Source: Anaeromyxobacter sp. Fw109-5 (GTDB taxonomy: Bacteria; Myxococcota; Myxococcia; Myxococcales; Anaeromyxobacteraceae). Taken from it: a DNA stretch of 64,000 bases. Below the pieces are notes generated by a model. The model made no database searches and had not been told where the DNA came from. It saw nothing but the letters and a program-made list of their open reading frames with translations. Shown here in pieces: positions 53,560-62,590 of this stretch. How positions within the stretch are numbered: the stretch's first letter is position 1; each line of letters opens with the position of its first letter. The stretch is from the NCBI RefSeq assembly GCF_000017505.1, contig NC_009675.1, positions 3,729,001 through 3,793,000 on the forward strand, in the 5' to 3' direction. Both the position numbers and the translations under genes were made by a program.

Positions 53560-54723
53560 CTACTTCGCAGCGACCACGCCGGTCGGGACGGGCCGAGCCC
53601 GGCGTGGGAGGATCACCTCGAAGACCGTGAGGTCGCTCTCCGGCGTGCGGACGGAGATGTCTCCCCCGTGAGCGCGGACGATCTCCCGCGCGATGAACAG
53701 CCCCAGGCCGAGTCCTCTCTCGCGGGTGGCGCTCGAAGCGGTCCGCCTGAACGGCTCGAACAGTGTCGGGAGCACGTCGCTGGAGATGGTCCCGAAGTTC
53801 CGGACCCGTGCCCGAACCAGCCCGCCGTCCGTACCCTCCAGCTCGACCGTCGTCGTCGTCCCCCTCGTTCCGTGCTGCACCGCGTTCGCAGCGAGGTTCG
53901 ATAGAACCTGTGCAAGGCGGTCCGGGTCCCATTCACCGGACAGGTCCCCGGACCCGCGGACCTCGATGGTGGCGTGCGGGTTCGCTGCCTCGATCTCCTG
54001 GAGCACCGGGCGGGCGATGTCGTCGAGGTGGGCAGGACGAAGCTGCAGCTCGATCCCGCTGCCCTGCCGCACGCGCGCGAAGTCGAGCAGCTGCTCGATC
54101 ATCCGGGCCATCCGCTCGGCGGAGTTCAGGATGCGGCCGGCAGGACGAAGCGCCGCCGGATCTTGTGAACCTCGCACGATGGCGTCTGCCGAGAGCTTGA
54201 TGGCAGCGAGCGGCGTCCGGAGATCGTGACCGAGGATGCTCGCGAACAGCTCGCCGAGCTGGACCGCGCGCTCGAGCTCGTGGTGCAGGTCGCGGATCTG
54301 ATACTGCCGGCGTCGCGCTCGAACCGCCGAGCGGACCGCGCTCAGGAACAGGGGAACCGGCAACGGTCGTTGCAGGAGCATGACGTTCGCGCGCTCCAGG
54401 AGCGCAACCGCCGGATGCGCGTGAGGCGCCCGCCTCGACAGCGGGAACGTCAAGAGCAGGATCGGCAGGTCCGACCAGTGCTCCTGCGCGTCGAGCGCCG
54501 ACAGCAACGGCTCCGTGCCGCCGTCGTTCAGCCCTTCCTGAGCGACGACGACGGCCCCTGCCCCGCGCCTCATCTCCTGGACGAGCCGGTCGACGTCCTG
54601 GCAGCTCGTGCACTGCAGCGACTCACCGGCCGCGAGCTGCTCGGACATCATGTCCGCGTCCCTGCCCGTGGGGGCGAGGATCAGGACGCGCCGTTCCGTC
54701 GCGTCATCGCTCAGAGGAGCCAC
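53560..54723 (-). CDS. histidine kinase with degenerate receiver domain
   Basis: A 387-residue kinase. Residues 1-125 have the alternating pattern of a receiver domain (RVLILAPTGRDADMMSEQLA, LLSALDAQE), but the strand normally ending in the phospho-Asp reads VVVAQEG, so it is probably inactive in phosphotransfer. Residues 150-220 hold the phosphoacceptor motif ASILGHDLRTPLAAIKLSAD, and the ATPase domain has NLAANAVQHGTRG and GLGLGLFIAREIVRAHGG. It overlaps the KaiC-like gene by 20 bases on the same strand, implying that the two proteins act together. Confidence 0.87.
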   Translation of the reverse strand: MAPLSDDATERRVLILAPTGRDADMMSEQLAAGESLQCTSCQDVDRLVQEMRRGAGAVVVAQEGLNDGGTEPLLSALDAQEHWSDLPILLLTFPLSRRAPHAHPAVALLERANVMLLQRPLPVPLFLSAVRSAVRARRRQYQIRDLHHELERAVQLGELFASILGHDLRTPLAAIKLSADAIVRGSQDPAALRPAGRILNSAERMARMIEQLLDFARVRQGSGIELQLRPAHLDDIARPVLQEIEAANPHATIEVRGSGDLSGEWDPDRLAQVLSNLAANAVQHGTRGTTTTVELEGTDGGLVRARVRNFGTISSDVLPTLFEPFRRTASSATRERGLGLGLFIAREIVRAHGGDISVRTPESDLTVFEVILPRRARPVPTGVVAAK

Positions 54724-56188
54724 GCTTTGCTCGCAGCGCGTCGGGATCGAGGATCTGCGGTATCCCGGAGAAGATTCCCTGGAACTTGAGGAGCGGCTCG
54801 CCGACGACCACGCCGGATGGCTCGAAGCGCAGCTCGCGGATCGTCCGCTCGTGACCCCCGGTCCGCTTCTTCACGACCGAGAGCGCCTGCCGGACCTCGC
54901 CGGCGACCTCGAAGTACCGGAACAGCAAGACGGTGTCCGCGATGTAGCTGATGTTGAACGGCGACTCCGAGGAGGCAACGAACCCGTGCTGCGCCAGCGT
55001 GAGCAGCGTGGCGACGCCCTTCTCCGAGAGATACGCGAGCAGCTCGTGAAGATGCGCTGCGAGGAACCGCTCCCCGGGCATCGCGTTGATGTAGCCGTTC
55101 AAGCTGTCGAGCACGACGATGCGATGATCCTCCTCGACCAGCTGCCGGACGCTGTCGGACAGCTGCCCCGGACTCATCTCGGCCGGGTCGACGGCGCGCA
55201 CCTCCACGGTTCCGGCTTCGACGTGGCTCCGCAGCGGTATACCGAGCCCGGTCGTCCGGATGAGCAGGTTCGTCGGGCTCTCGTCGAAGCACAGGATCGC
55301 ACCCTTCTCGCCGCGCGACGCGGCACGGGCCACGAACTGCGCCGCGATCGTCGACTTACCCGTTCCCGCGGGGCCGACGAGGACGGTGCTCGTGCCCCGG
55401 TCGAGGCCGCCCCCGAGGAGCCTGTCGAGCTCCGCGATCCCGCTGAGGACCTCGCTGCTCGAGTGCATCGTGCGGTGTTGCGAGGCGACGAGCCGCGGGA
55501 AGACGTGCACGCCTCCTGCGCCGATCTCCATGTCGTGGTAGCCGCCGACGCTCTGTGACGCCCTCAGCTTCCGGACGCGGAGCCGACGTCGATCGCCACC
55601 GTAGTCGGGGGAGAGCTGCTCGAGCTCCAGGACCCCGCTGACCAGTGTCTCGGCGACGACTCCCTGCCCAGGTTCGGTGTCGACGTCGATGAGGAGCCCG
55701 GTGCAGTTCCTGCCGGCGATCTGGTCGCCCAGCCTCAGCAGCGCGCGACGGTAACGGAACGAGTCGTCCGCGAGCAGGCGGATCTCCGACAGGGAGTCGA
55801 GGACCAACCGGCTCGGCTGAACGCGATCGACCTGCGCCAGGATCTCCTTCGAGATCTCCTCCAGCTCCACCTCGTGAGGGCTGAACACCGTGTACGCGCC
55901 GCGCTGCTGCTCTGCTTCTCCCCGCCGACGCATGTCATGGACTTCGACGCCGTCCGTGCTCCAGCCGAACGAGCTCGCGAGCGCGTCGACCTGCCCCCTC
56001 GTCTCCGACAGGCCCAGGTACAGGCACTTCTCGCCGCGTCTCGCGCCCTCGAGCAGGAACTGCAGGCCGATCGTGGTCTTCCCCGTCCCAGGTGCGCCTT
56101 TCAGCAGATACAAGGAGTTTCGTATCAACCCACCGTTCAGGATCGGGTCGAGACCGCGCACGCCGGTCTGGACACGCTCGTTTTCCAT
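54704..56188 (-). CDS. KaiC-like double-domain RecA ATPase
   Basis: A 494-residue protein of the KaiC/RadA superfamily with two RecA domains: Walker A GAPGTGKT at residues 31-38 and GPAGTGKS near 272, each with its own Walker B strand (RLVLDSLSE and RIVVLDSLN). In cyanobacterial KaiC the second domain is phosphorylated on an adjacent Ser-Thr; here the aligned segment reads NISYIADT, so Ser is kept but Thr is replaced by Tyr. No KaiA or KaiB gene is near. It is co-transcribed with a histidine kinase, as in many bacterial KaiC-like systems of unknown output. GGAGG precedes the ATG. Confidence 0.9.
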   Translation of the reverse strand: MENERVQTGVRGLDPILNGGLIRNSLYLLKGAPGTGKTTIGLQFLLEGARRGEKCLYLGLSETRGQVDALASSFGWSTDGVEVHDMRRRGEAEQQRGAYTVFSPHEVELEEISKEILAQVDRVQPSRLVLDSLSEIRLLADDSFRYRRALLRLGDQIAGRNCTGLLIDVDTEPGQGVVAETLVSGVLELEQLSPDYGGDRRRLRVRKLRASQSVGGYHDMEIGAGGVHVFPRLVASQHRTMHSSSEVLSGIAELDRLLGGGLDRGTSTVLVGPAGTGKSTIAAQFVARAASRGEKGAILCFDESPTNLLIRTTGLGIPLRSHVEAGTVEVRAVDPAEMSPGQLSDSVRQLVEEDHRIVVLDSLNGYINAMPGERFLAAHLHELLAYLSEKGVATLLTLAQHGFVASSESPFNISYIADTVLLFRYFEVAGEVRQALSVVKKRTGGHERTIRELRFEPSGVVVGEPLLKFQGIFSGIPQILDPDALRAKRGSSER

Positions 56189-56223
56189 GATGGTGCGCCT
56201 CCGTAGTAGCTACGCGCGGGTCG

Positions 56224-56351
56224 CGACGCCCCCCAAGGTGGCGTCGGGAGCCTACCAAACGTAGCGGGGACTCCCCCGACGGAAGAGTCCCACCGAAGAA
56301 GGGTCTGCCCGCCGCCCCGGCCGGCGTAGTCCCCCGGCGGGTACGCCGGCC
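56224..56351. repeat. three consecutive perfect stem-loops between kaiC-like gene and small ORF
   Basis: Three hairpins lie in the 209-base divergent gap: CGACGCC/GGCGTCG (56224-56246), GGGACTC/GAGTCCC (56267-56291) and GGCCGGCGTA/TACGCCGGCC (56319-56351), the last with ten-base arms. Divergent genes make a terminator unlikely. They fit tandem operators or structured 5' leaders. Confidence 0.5.
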
Positions 56352-56397
56352 CGGCACGGCCTCCGCACATATCTTCCTGCCAAGGAGGGGTGCGACC

Positions 56398-56649
56398 ATG
56401 ATCGTGCGTCTGCTCGGGCTCGCGTCGGTGGCGGACGCGGCGTGGCAGCTCGTGGACCGCAAGGGCTGGGTCCGTTTCTGGGGAAGGTCGCTCGTCAAGC
56501 TGCGCAAGCCCACTGCGAAGGCGAAGGCGCTCGCGGCGGGTGAGCTGCTGCTCGGCGCGTGGCTCGTCCTCGGCCGGGCGCGCCGCCGGGGCACCGGGAC
56601 GGCAGCGAAGTTCCGCCTGGCGGAAGGTCATCCGATCACCGCGGCCTGA
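56398..56649 (+). CDS. small hypothetical protein
   Basis: An 83-residue protein with AAGGAGG 12 bases before ATG 56398. The sequence has an N-terminal amphipathic helix (MIVRLLGLASVADAAWQLVD), a basic middle (SLVKLRKPTAKAKA) and a hydrophobic segment (GELLLGAWLVLG) that could be one membrane helix. No family recognised. Its stop TGA is immediately followed by the TCA that is the opposite-strand stop of the LysR gene, so the two genes end back to back. Confidence 0.65.
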   Translation: MIVRLLGLASVADAAWQLVDRKGWVRFWGRSLVKLRKPTAKAKALAAGELLLGAWLVLGRARRRGTGTAAKFRLAEGHPITAA

Positions 56650-57543
56650 TCAGGTCTCGGCTCCCGGGAGCTCGGCCTCGAGCACGAACTCGACGAACGC
56701 GCGGGCCGCCCTGGACAGGTACGCTCCCGCCTTCCAGGCGATCCCCGCCTCGATGAAGACGGCTGGCCTGAGCGACAGCGGGATCACGCGAGGTTCGGAC
56801 TCGGCCGCCATCCGCAGGACGGTCGTGATTCCCCCGCCGCGCGAGGCCGCGTCGAGGAGCAGCGGGACCAGGTCGGACTCGAGCGCAATCTGCGCCTTCA
56901 GGCCGCGCGCCTCGATCGCGGCGAGCACGAGGTCCCGCTGGAAGAACCCCGGTCCGAACAGGAGGAGCGGCTCCTTCGCGAGCTGCTCGACGGAGAGGCT
57001 CCGGCGGCCCGCGAGCGGGTGTCCTCGGGCGACGCACGCGACGACCTCGTCCCGGAGCAAGCGACGGTAGACCAGGTCCTCGCGTACGCCGTCGCGAGCC
57101 ACGATCCCGACATCGACGGCGCCCGCCGCGATCCGGTGCTCGATGGTGCGCGCCCCGCCCGTCTCGACGGCGAGGCGGAGGCGCGGGTGGCGAACTCGGA
57201 AGGCCGAGAGCACGCCGGGGAAGGCGTACGTCGCGAGCATCGCCGGGAGCGCCACGACCAGCTCACCGCGCACGAGTCCTTGCCGTTCCTGCATCTCCAG
57301 CTCGAGTCCCCGAACGCGGCTCAGGATCTCCTCCGCGTGCGCCAGGAACGCACGCCCGTCGGGAGTGAGCGTGACCTGGCGCCCTCCTCGGTTGAGGAGC
57401 CTGACGCCCAGCTCCGCCTCCAGGTTCCGGATCGCGGAGCTGAGGGCGGGCTGCGCCACGCGGATCGCGTCGGCGGCGCGCGTGAAGCCGCCCCGGCGGA
57501 CGATCTCGACGAAGTACGTGCCGGAGGTCCATGGCGTCTCCAT
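56650..57543 (-). CDS. LysR family transcriptional regulator
   Basis: A 297-residue LysR regulator: winged helix at 8-65 with AADAIRVAQPALSSAIRNLE and LLNRGGRQVTLTPDGRAFL, then an effector domain. It is divergent from the methyltransferase-thioesterase pair and a TATC-N5-GATA site lies between them, so it probably controls that pair. It converges on a small ORF with abutting stops. Confidence 0.9.
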   Translation of the reverse strand: METPWTSGTYFVEIVRRGGFTRAADAIRVAQPALSSAIRNLEAELGVRLLNRGGRQVTLTPDGRAFLAHAEEILSRVRGLELEMQERQGLVRGELVVALPAMLATYAFPGVLSAFRVRHPRLRLAVETGGARTIEHRIAAGAVDVGIVARDGVREDLVYRRLLRDEVVACVARGHPLAGRRSLSVEQLAKEPLLLFGPGFFQRDLVLAAIEARGLKAQIALESDLVPLLLDAASRGGGITTVLRMAAESEPRVIPLSLRPAVFIEAGIAWKAGAYLSRAARAFVEFVLEAELPGAET

Positions 57544-57553
57544 CGCGCTACGT

Positions 57554-57566
57554 TATCGCATGGATA
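57554..57566. promoter_or_regulatory. candidate LysR binding site TATC-N5-GATA
   Basis: TATCGCATGGATA is a 13-base inverted repeat of the T-N11-A class in the 83-base divergent gap between the lysR gene and the methyltransferase. Its AT content stands out from the GC-rich surroundings. A -10-like TAGGTT (57603-57608) precedes the methyltransferase. Confidence 0.5.
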
Positions 57567-57626
57567 CAAACGATATATTGGCGCGATGCACGGCCGGGCG
57601 CCTAGGTTGGCGTCGGGAGGCGCGGG

Positions 57627-58402
57627 ATGGCGGAGACGTTCAAGGATCACTTCTCCGGGGTCGCTGCGAGCTACCAGGCCTTTCGGCCCGGATACCCGCC
57701 GGCGCTCTTCGACTGGCTCGCCTCGGCTGCGCCCCGCCGGGAGCGCGCGGTCGATCTCGGCTGCGGAACCGGTCAGGCGTCCGTCGCGCTCGCTCGGCAT
57801 TTCGACCAGGTGATCGCGCTCGACCCGAGCGCAGCGCAGATCGCCCACGCCGCCGCGCACCCGAGGGTGACCTACCGGGTCGCGCCGGCGGAGGCGACGG
57901 AGCTCCCGAGCGCGAGCGCCGATCTCGTCGTGGCGGCGCAAGCCCTGCACTGGTTCGCTCCAGCGCGGCTGCATCCCGAGCTGGCGCGCATCGCGCGTCC
58001 GGGCGCGATCTTCGCCGCGTTCACGTACGCCCTCTGCCGTGTCGATCCCGCCGTGGACGCGGTCGTCGAAGGGCTGTACCGCGCCACGCTCGGCCCATTC
58101 TGGCCGCCGGAGCGCGCCCACGTCGACGCGGGGTACCGGACGTTGCCGTTCCCCTGGCCGGAGCTCGCCGCGCCGCCCCTCGCGATCGAGGAGTCCTGGA
58201 GCCTCGACCGGTTCGTCGGGTACCTGGGCACCTGGTCCGCGGTGAGCGCCTATCGCCGGAAGAACGGCGAAGACCCCGTGGCGCTCGTCACGCCGGCGCT
58301 GCGAGAGGCGTGGGCCTCCGGGCGAAGCGAATCATCACCTGGCATCTCTTCGTTCGCGCGGGACGCCTCTCGACGTCATCGAGCGGAGGAACCACCGAAT
58401 GA
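57627..58402 (+). pseudogene. class I methyltransferase with 3' frameshift
   Basis: The frame starting at ATG 57627 encodes a methyltransferase (motif I VDLGCGTGQASVALA, then ALDPSAAQI and AAQALHWFA) up to about LREAWASG. The expected C terminus, KRIITWHLFVRAGRL, continues in the next frame and ends at 58402, where its TGA overlaps the thioesterase ATG in the usual coupled manner. So one base is lost near 58311-58325; in the original frame reading runs on without homology. Either a true mutation or a sequencing error. The remaining protein would lose about 25 conserved residues. GGGAGG precedes the start. Confidence 0.75.
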
Positions 58403-58827
58403 AGAGCACCCTCGCCCCCGGCGTGTCGCTGACGTTCAGATACCAGGTGCCAGAGACCAAGACCGTCCCCCACGTCTTTCCGGAGTCTCCGCGGTTCGTC
58501 GAGATGCCCCAGGTCTTCGCGACGGCGTTCATGGTCGGGCTCTTGGAGTGGGCGTGCATCGAAGCGATGCAGCCGCACCTCGATGGCGGCGAGCAGTCGG
58601 TCGGCACGGGCATCTGGGTCACCCACGGCGCGGCGACGCCGCCCGGATTCACGGTCACCGTCGACGTCGCGGTGACCAAGGTGGAGGGCCGGCGGCTCAC
58701 GTTCTCGGTGCGTGCGCACGACGGGGTCGACGCGATCTGCGAGGGCACGCACGAGCGGTTCGTCATCGATCGCGCGCGGTTCGACCGCAAGATCCAGGAG
58801 AAGCTCGCCGCCTCGACCTCCTGCTGA
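58399..58827 (+). CDS. thioesterase, hotdog fold (FlK-like)
   Basis: A 142-residue hotdog protein similar to fluoroacetyl-CoA thioesterase and related enzymes: VFATAFMVGLLEWACIEAM contains the active-site-region helix with a Glu, then GEQSVGTGIWVTHGAATPPG and the beta strands VTVDVAVTKVEGRRLTF and ICEGTHERFVI. It hydrolyses acyl-CoA esters in relatives. Coupled (ATGA) to the frameshifted methyltransferase. Both may be under control of the divergent LysR protein. Confidence 0.87.
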   Translation: MKSTLAPGVSLTFRYQVPETKTVPHVFPESPRFVEMPQVFATAFMVGLLEWACIEAMQPHLDGGEQSVGTGIWVTHGAATPPGFTVTVDVAVTKVEGRRLTFSVRAHDGVDAICEGTHERFVIDRARFDRKIQEKLAASTSC

Positions 58828-58976
58828 CCCGAGCCTCCATCCGGCGCCCGCGCCGTATCCTGAAGAGCTCGATCCGAGTCGAGTCAGTGGCTCGTGGCGA
58901 TCTCGCGATACCCGCGGCCGCGCGAGCCGGCGTGCGCGCGCAGCTCGAGTCCGAGCACGGGCTCTCGCCCAACTCT

Positions 58977-60170
58977 TCAAGCGTGCGAGCGCGCCACCTC
59001 CGCGAAAGCTCTCCGGACGTCCGCCGCCGGCCGGCCGGCGCGGAGGAGCGCGGCCATCGCCCGCATCGGCCCATCCACGTGCCGGAAGAACGTCCGGTAC
59101 CCCGCGCAGAGGTAGTTGAGCCCGGGCTCGCCGTCCGGCGTCTCGGCGAACCGGTCCTTGGGGCAGCCGCCGTGGCAGGCGAACCGGACGTCGCAGCGGC
59201 GGCAGTAGTCCGGGAGGGTGTCGCGCTTGTCGCTCCCGAACCTGCGCTGCCGGTCCGACGCCACGAGCTCGGCGAGCGGCGTCTCCCGCACGTCGCCGAG
59301 GCGGTGCGCGCCGTCGACGAAGTGATCGCACGAGTAGACGTCGCCGCGGTGCTCGAGCACGACGGCGTCGCCGCACGTCTCCGCGAACACGCAGAGCGAA
59401 GAGCGGCCCAGGACCCACGACTCGAGCGCCACGTCGAACGCCTGCACGAACACGTCGCCGACGTCCTCGCGGATCCACTCGTCGAAGATCTCGACGAGGA
59501 ACCGGCCGTAGTCCTCGGCGCGCACGGAGCGCGCGGTCACCGCGCCCGCGCCCTTCGCCTCGTCCCGCTCGACGATGGGGATGAGCTGGATGAACGGCGA
59601 CACCTCCTCCTTCAGGAAGCGGTACACGTCCACCGGGTACGCCGCGTTCGCGGCGTGCACCGCGGCGAGCGCGTTGAGGCGGACGCCGCGGGCGCGCAGG
59701 AGCCGCACGCCGCGCATCACGCGATCGAAGGTCGGACCGCCGCCCCTGTCCACCCGGAAGGCGTCGTGCAGCGCGCGCGGGCCGTCGATGGAGACTCCGA
59801 CGAGGAAGTCGTGCTCGGCGAGGAACGCGCACCACTCGTCGTCGAGCAGCGTGGCGTTCGTCTGGAGCACGTGCTCGACCGTGGTGCCGGGGCGCCGGTA
59901 CCGCTGCTCGACCGCGATCGACCGCCGGAAGAAGTCGAGGCCCATCAGCGTCGGCTCGCCACCCTGCCACGCGATGGTGACGGCGCCGTCCCGCCCCGCC
60001 TCGAGCCGCTGCCGCACGAAGGCCTCGAGGACCTCGTCGGACATCCGGAACGTCGAGCCCGGATGGAGCCGCTCCTTCTCGAGGTAGAAGCAGTACTTGC
60101 AGTCGAGGTTGCAGCTCGCACCCGCCGGCTTGGCGAGGACATGGAACGCCGCTGTCGCGGGCGCGGCCAT
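58977..60170 (-). CDS. anaerobic sulfatase maturase (radical SAM/SPASM)
   Basis: A 397-residue formylglycine-generating radical SAM enzyme: cluster motif CNLDCKYC (Cys 20, 24, 27), GGEPTLMG, VSIDGP, and the C-terminal SPASM cysteines in CGDAVV, YSCDHF and DYCRRCDVRFACHGGCPKD. anSME enzymes convert a Cys or Ser of a sulfatase to the catalytic formylglycine without O2. The ATG overlaps the sulfatase stop (TGATG), so maturase and substrate are translated together. Confidence 0.93.
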   Translation of the reverse strand: MAAPATAAFHVLAKPAGASCNLDCKYCFYLEKERLHPGSTFRMSDEVLEAFVRQRLEAGRDGAVTIAWQGGEPTLMGLDFFRRSIAVEQRYRRPGTTVEHVLQTNATLLDDEWCAFLAEHDFLVGVSIDGPRALHDAFRVDRGGGPTFDRVMRGVRLLRARGVRLNALAAVHAANAAYPVDVYRFLKEEVSPFIQLIPIVERDEAKGAGAVTARSVRAEDYGRFLVEIFDEWIREDVGDVFVQAFDVALESWVLGRSSLCVFAETCGDAVVLEHRGDVYSCDHFVDGAHRLGDVRETPLAELVASDRQRRFGSDKRDTLPDYCRRCDVRFACHGGCPKDRFAETPDGEPGLNYLCAGYRTFFRHVDGPMRAMAALLRAGRPAADVRRAFAEVARSHA

Positions 60171-62533
60171 CAGTCGAACCGGATCTGCTCCTCGAGCCGC
60201 TCCGCCGCGGTCGGCTCCGCCGCCTCGCCGAGCTCGAGGTGGACGCGCTGGATGATCCCCGTGAACCGGAACGGGAGGCGATCGCGGTAGCCGCCCCACA
60301 CCGGCGAGAGCGAGTCCTGCCCCACGTCGAAGCACTCCCCGAACCTGCCGGTCACCTGCTTCTCGACCCGCCCCTCGCCGACGACGCGGCCGTCGCAGAG
60401 GAGCCGCACCGTCGCGCCGCCTCCCCGCTTGCGCGGATCGTCGCACCGGAACTCGAGGCGCAGCTCCACGCGGCCGGCCGGGAGCGGCGCGTCGGAGACG
60501 ACGTCGTACCGATCGTAGTCGAAGCGGTTGTAGTGGTAGCGGAGCCGGCCGCCGTCGACGAACAGCGTCCACCCAGAGCAGTCCCCGCCCATGCAGGCGA
60601 GGACGCCTTCCGCGCCGCCCTCCGGGAGCTCGGCCATGACCGTGAGGACGTGGTCCACGTTCGCCGTCCGCGGCGCGCTGCCCTCCGGCAGCCGCACGAG
60701 GCCGGGATCGAGCACCAGCCGGGTCCGCCCGGTGAAGAACCCGGGGCGCAGCGACGGATCGGACCGCTCCACGAAGCGGTCGTCGAGCGGCAGCACCCCG
60801 TGCTTCGCGGCCTCGGCGAGGAACAGGTCCCGCAGCTCGCGCAGCTTCTCCGGATGGCGCGCCGCGAGGTCCTCGGCCTGGCTGAAGTCGTCGCGCAGGT
60901 CGTACAGCTCCCAGCGGTCCTCGGCGAAGTCGGCGCTGCCGCTCGTCTCCCACGGGAGCCGTCCGTGGCGGCAGGCCGCGAACCAGCCGTCGCGGTACAT
61001 GCCGCGATTGCCGAGCATCTCGAAGTACTGCGTCTCCTTGCGGGTGGGCGCGTCCGCGTTCAGCCGGTCGAACGTGTAGGCCATGCTGACGCCCTCGATC
61101 GGCTTCTGCGTCACGCCGTCGACCATCGCCGGCTCCGCGATCCCGGCCACCTCGAGCAGGGTCGGCACCACGTCCACGACGTGGTGGAACTGGAACCGCT
61201 TCGCGCCGCGATCCGCGATCCACGCGGGCCAGCTCACGACGAGGCCGTTGCGCGTCCCGCCGAAGTGCGAGGCGACCTGCTTCACCCACTGGTACGGAGT
61301 GTCGCCCGCCCACGCCCAGCCCACGGCGTAGTGCGGCCAGGTCCCGGGGAGCCCGATCTCGTCGATGCGCGCGAGGGTCTGCGCGAGCGGCGGCTCGACG
61401 CCGCTCATCGACGCCGTCTCGTTGATCGTGCCGTGGAGGCTCCCCTCCGCGCTCGAGCCGTTGTCGCCGAGGATGTAGAGGAAGAGCGTGTTCTCGAGCT
61501 CGCCGAGCGCCTCGAGCGCCTCGACGAGGCGGCCGACCTCGAAGTCGGTGTGCTCCTGGAAGTCGGCGAAGTTCTCCATCTGGCGCGCGAAGAGCCGCCG
61601 CTCCTCCGGACCGAAGGAGTCCCAGGCCGGCAGCTCCGCGGGGCGCGGCGTCAGGCGCGTTGCGGGGGGGATGACGCCGAGCTCGAGCTGGCGCGCGTGG
61701 ACGAGCTCGCGGCAGCGGTCCCAGCCCATGTCGAACCGCCCCGCGTTGCGGCCGCGCCACGCGAGCGGCGGCTGGTGCGGGCCGTGGACGGCGCCGGGCG
61801 CGAAGTGCACGAACAGCGGTCGCTCCGGCGCGATCGCCTTCTGGCGGCGCATCCAGGCGATGCAGTCGTCCGCGAGGTCCGTGGTGAGGTGATACCCCTC
61901 CTCCGGTGTCCTCGGCGGCGCGACGGGCGTCGTGTCGCGATACAGCGCGGGATAGAACTGATCCGTCTCGCCGCCGACGAACCCGTAGAAGTAGTCGAAG
62001 CCACGCCGGCTCGGCCAGTGGTCGAACGGCCCGGCCGCGCTCGTGTGACCATCGGGCACGTTGTGGTTCTTGCCCCACCAGCCCGTCGCCCAGCCGTTCT
62101 GCGACAGGATCTCCGAGATCATCGCGCAGCTCCGCGGGATCATCCCCGAGTAGCCGGGATAGCCGGTCGCCATCTCGGCCACGACACCCGTCGCGGCGGA
62201 GTGGTGGTTCCGGCCGGTGAGCAGCGCCGCGCGCGTCGGCGCGCACAGCGCCGTCGTGTGGAACGCGCAGTACTGCAGCCCTTCGCGAGCGAGCCGCTCC
62301 GCCGTCGGCATCCGGCAGAGCCCCCCGTACGCGCTCGACACCGCCCAGCCGGCGTCGTCGAGCAGCACGATCACCACGTTCGCCGCGTGCGGCGGCGCCT
62401 GCTCGGGCGCCGGGTAGTCGGGGCGCGAGTCCTCGTGCGTGAGGCCGATCTTCGCGCCGGCGAAGCGGTGCTCCGGCTTCGGGTAGACCTCGCGCTCCAC
62501 GTGCCTCGGAAAGCCGTTCTTCTCAGCCGCCAT
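60170..62533 (-). CDS. arylsulfatase, type I (Cys-type)
   Basis: A 787-residue sulfatase. Metal ligands start with VVIVLLDDAGW; the formylglycine motif is CAPTR with Cys97, followed by LLTGRNHH. Later residues (HGPHQPPLAW, ILGDNGSS, HVVDVVPTLLEVAGI) fit arylsulfatases of the PF00884 group. About 150 C-terminal residues form a beta domain with cysteine pair CMGGDC. No signal peptide or lipobox is evident, so it appears cytoplasmic, which is compatible with the anaerobic maturase. GGGGAG lies before the ATG. It hydrolyses sulfate esters to sulfate. Confidence 0.92.
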   Translation of the reverse strand: MAAEKNGFPRHVEREVYPKPEHRFAGAKIGLTHEDSRPDYPAPEQAPPHAANVVIVLLDDAGWAVSSAYGGLCRMPTAERLAREGLQYCAFHTTALCAPTRAALLTGRNHHSAATGVVAEMATGYPGYSGMIPRSCAMISEILSQNGWATGWWGKNHNVPDGHTSAAGPFDHWPSRRGFDYFYGFVGGETDQFYPALYRDTTPVAPPRTPEEGYHLTTDLADDCIAWMRRQKAIAPERPLFVHFAPGAVHGPHQPPLAWRGRNAGRFDMGWDRCRELVHARQLELGVIPPATRLTPRPAELPAWDSFGPEERRLFARQMENFADFQEHTDFEVGRLVEALEALGELENTLFLYILGDNGSSAEGSLHGTINETASMSGVEPPLAQTLARIDEIGLPGTWPHYAVGWAWAGDTPYQWVKQVASHFGGTRNGLVVSWPAWIADRGAKRFQFHHVVDVVPTLLEVAGIAEPAMVDGVTQKPIEGVSMAYTFDRLNADAPTRKETQYFEMLGNRGMYRDGWFAACRHGRLPWETSGSADFAEDRWELYDLRDDFSQAEDLAARHPEKLRELRDLFLAEAAKHGVLPLDDRFVERSDPSLRPGFFTGRTRLVLDPGLVRLPEGSAPRTANVDHVLTVMAELPEGGAEGVLACMGGDCSGWTLFVDGGRLRYHYNRFDYDRYDVVSDAPLPAGRVELRLEFRCDDPRKRGGGATVRLLCDGRVVGEGRVEKQVTGRFGECFDVGQDSLSPVWGGYRDRLPFRFTGIIQRVHLELGEAAEPTAAERLEEQIRFD

Positions 62534-62590
62534 GCTCGCACTCCCCGCCGGCTCCCGCCGTGCCGAGAAGATAGGTTGGAGCGAGCGCCC

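Noticed and set aside
58403-60290. Plus-strand continuation of the methyltransferase frame for a further 600 codons
   Set aside because: Sequence is Arg/His/Gly-rich, has no family character and lies antisense to the sulfatase maturase; it is open only because of high GC.
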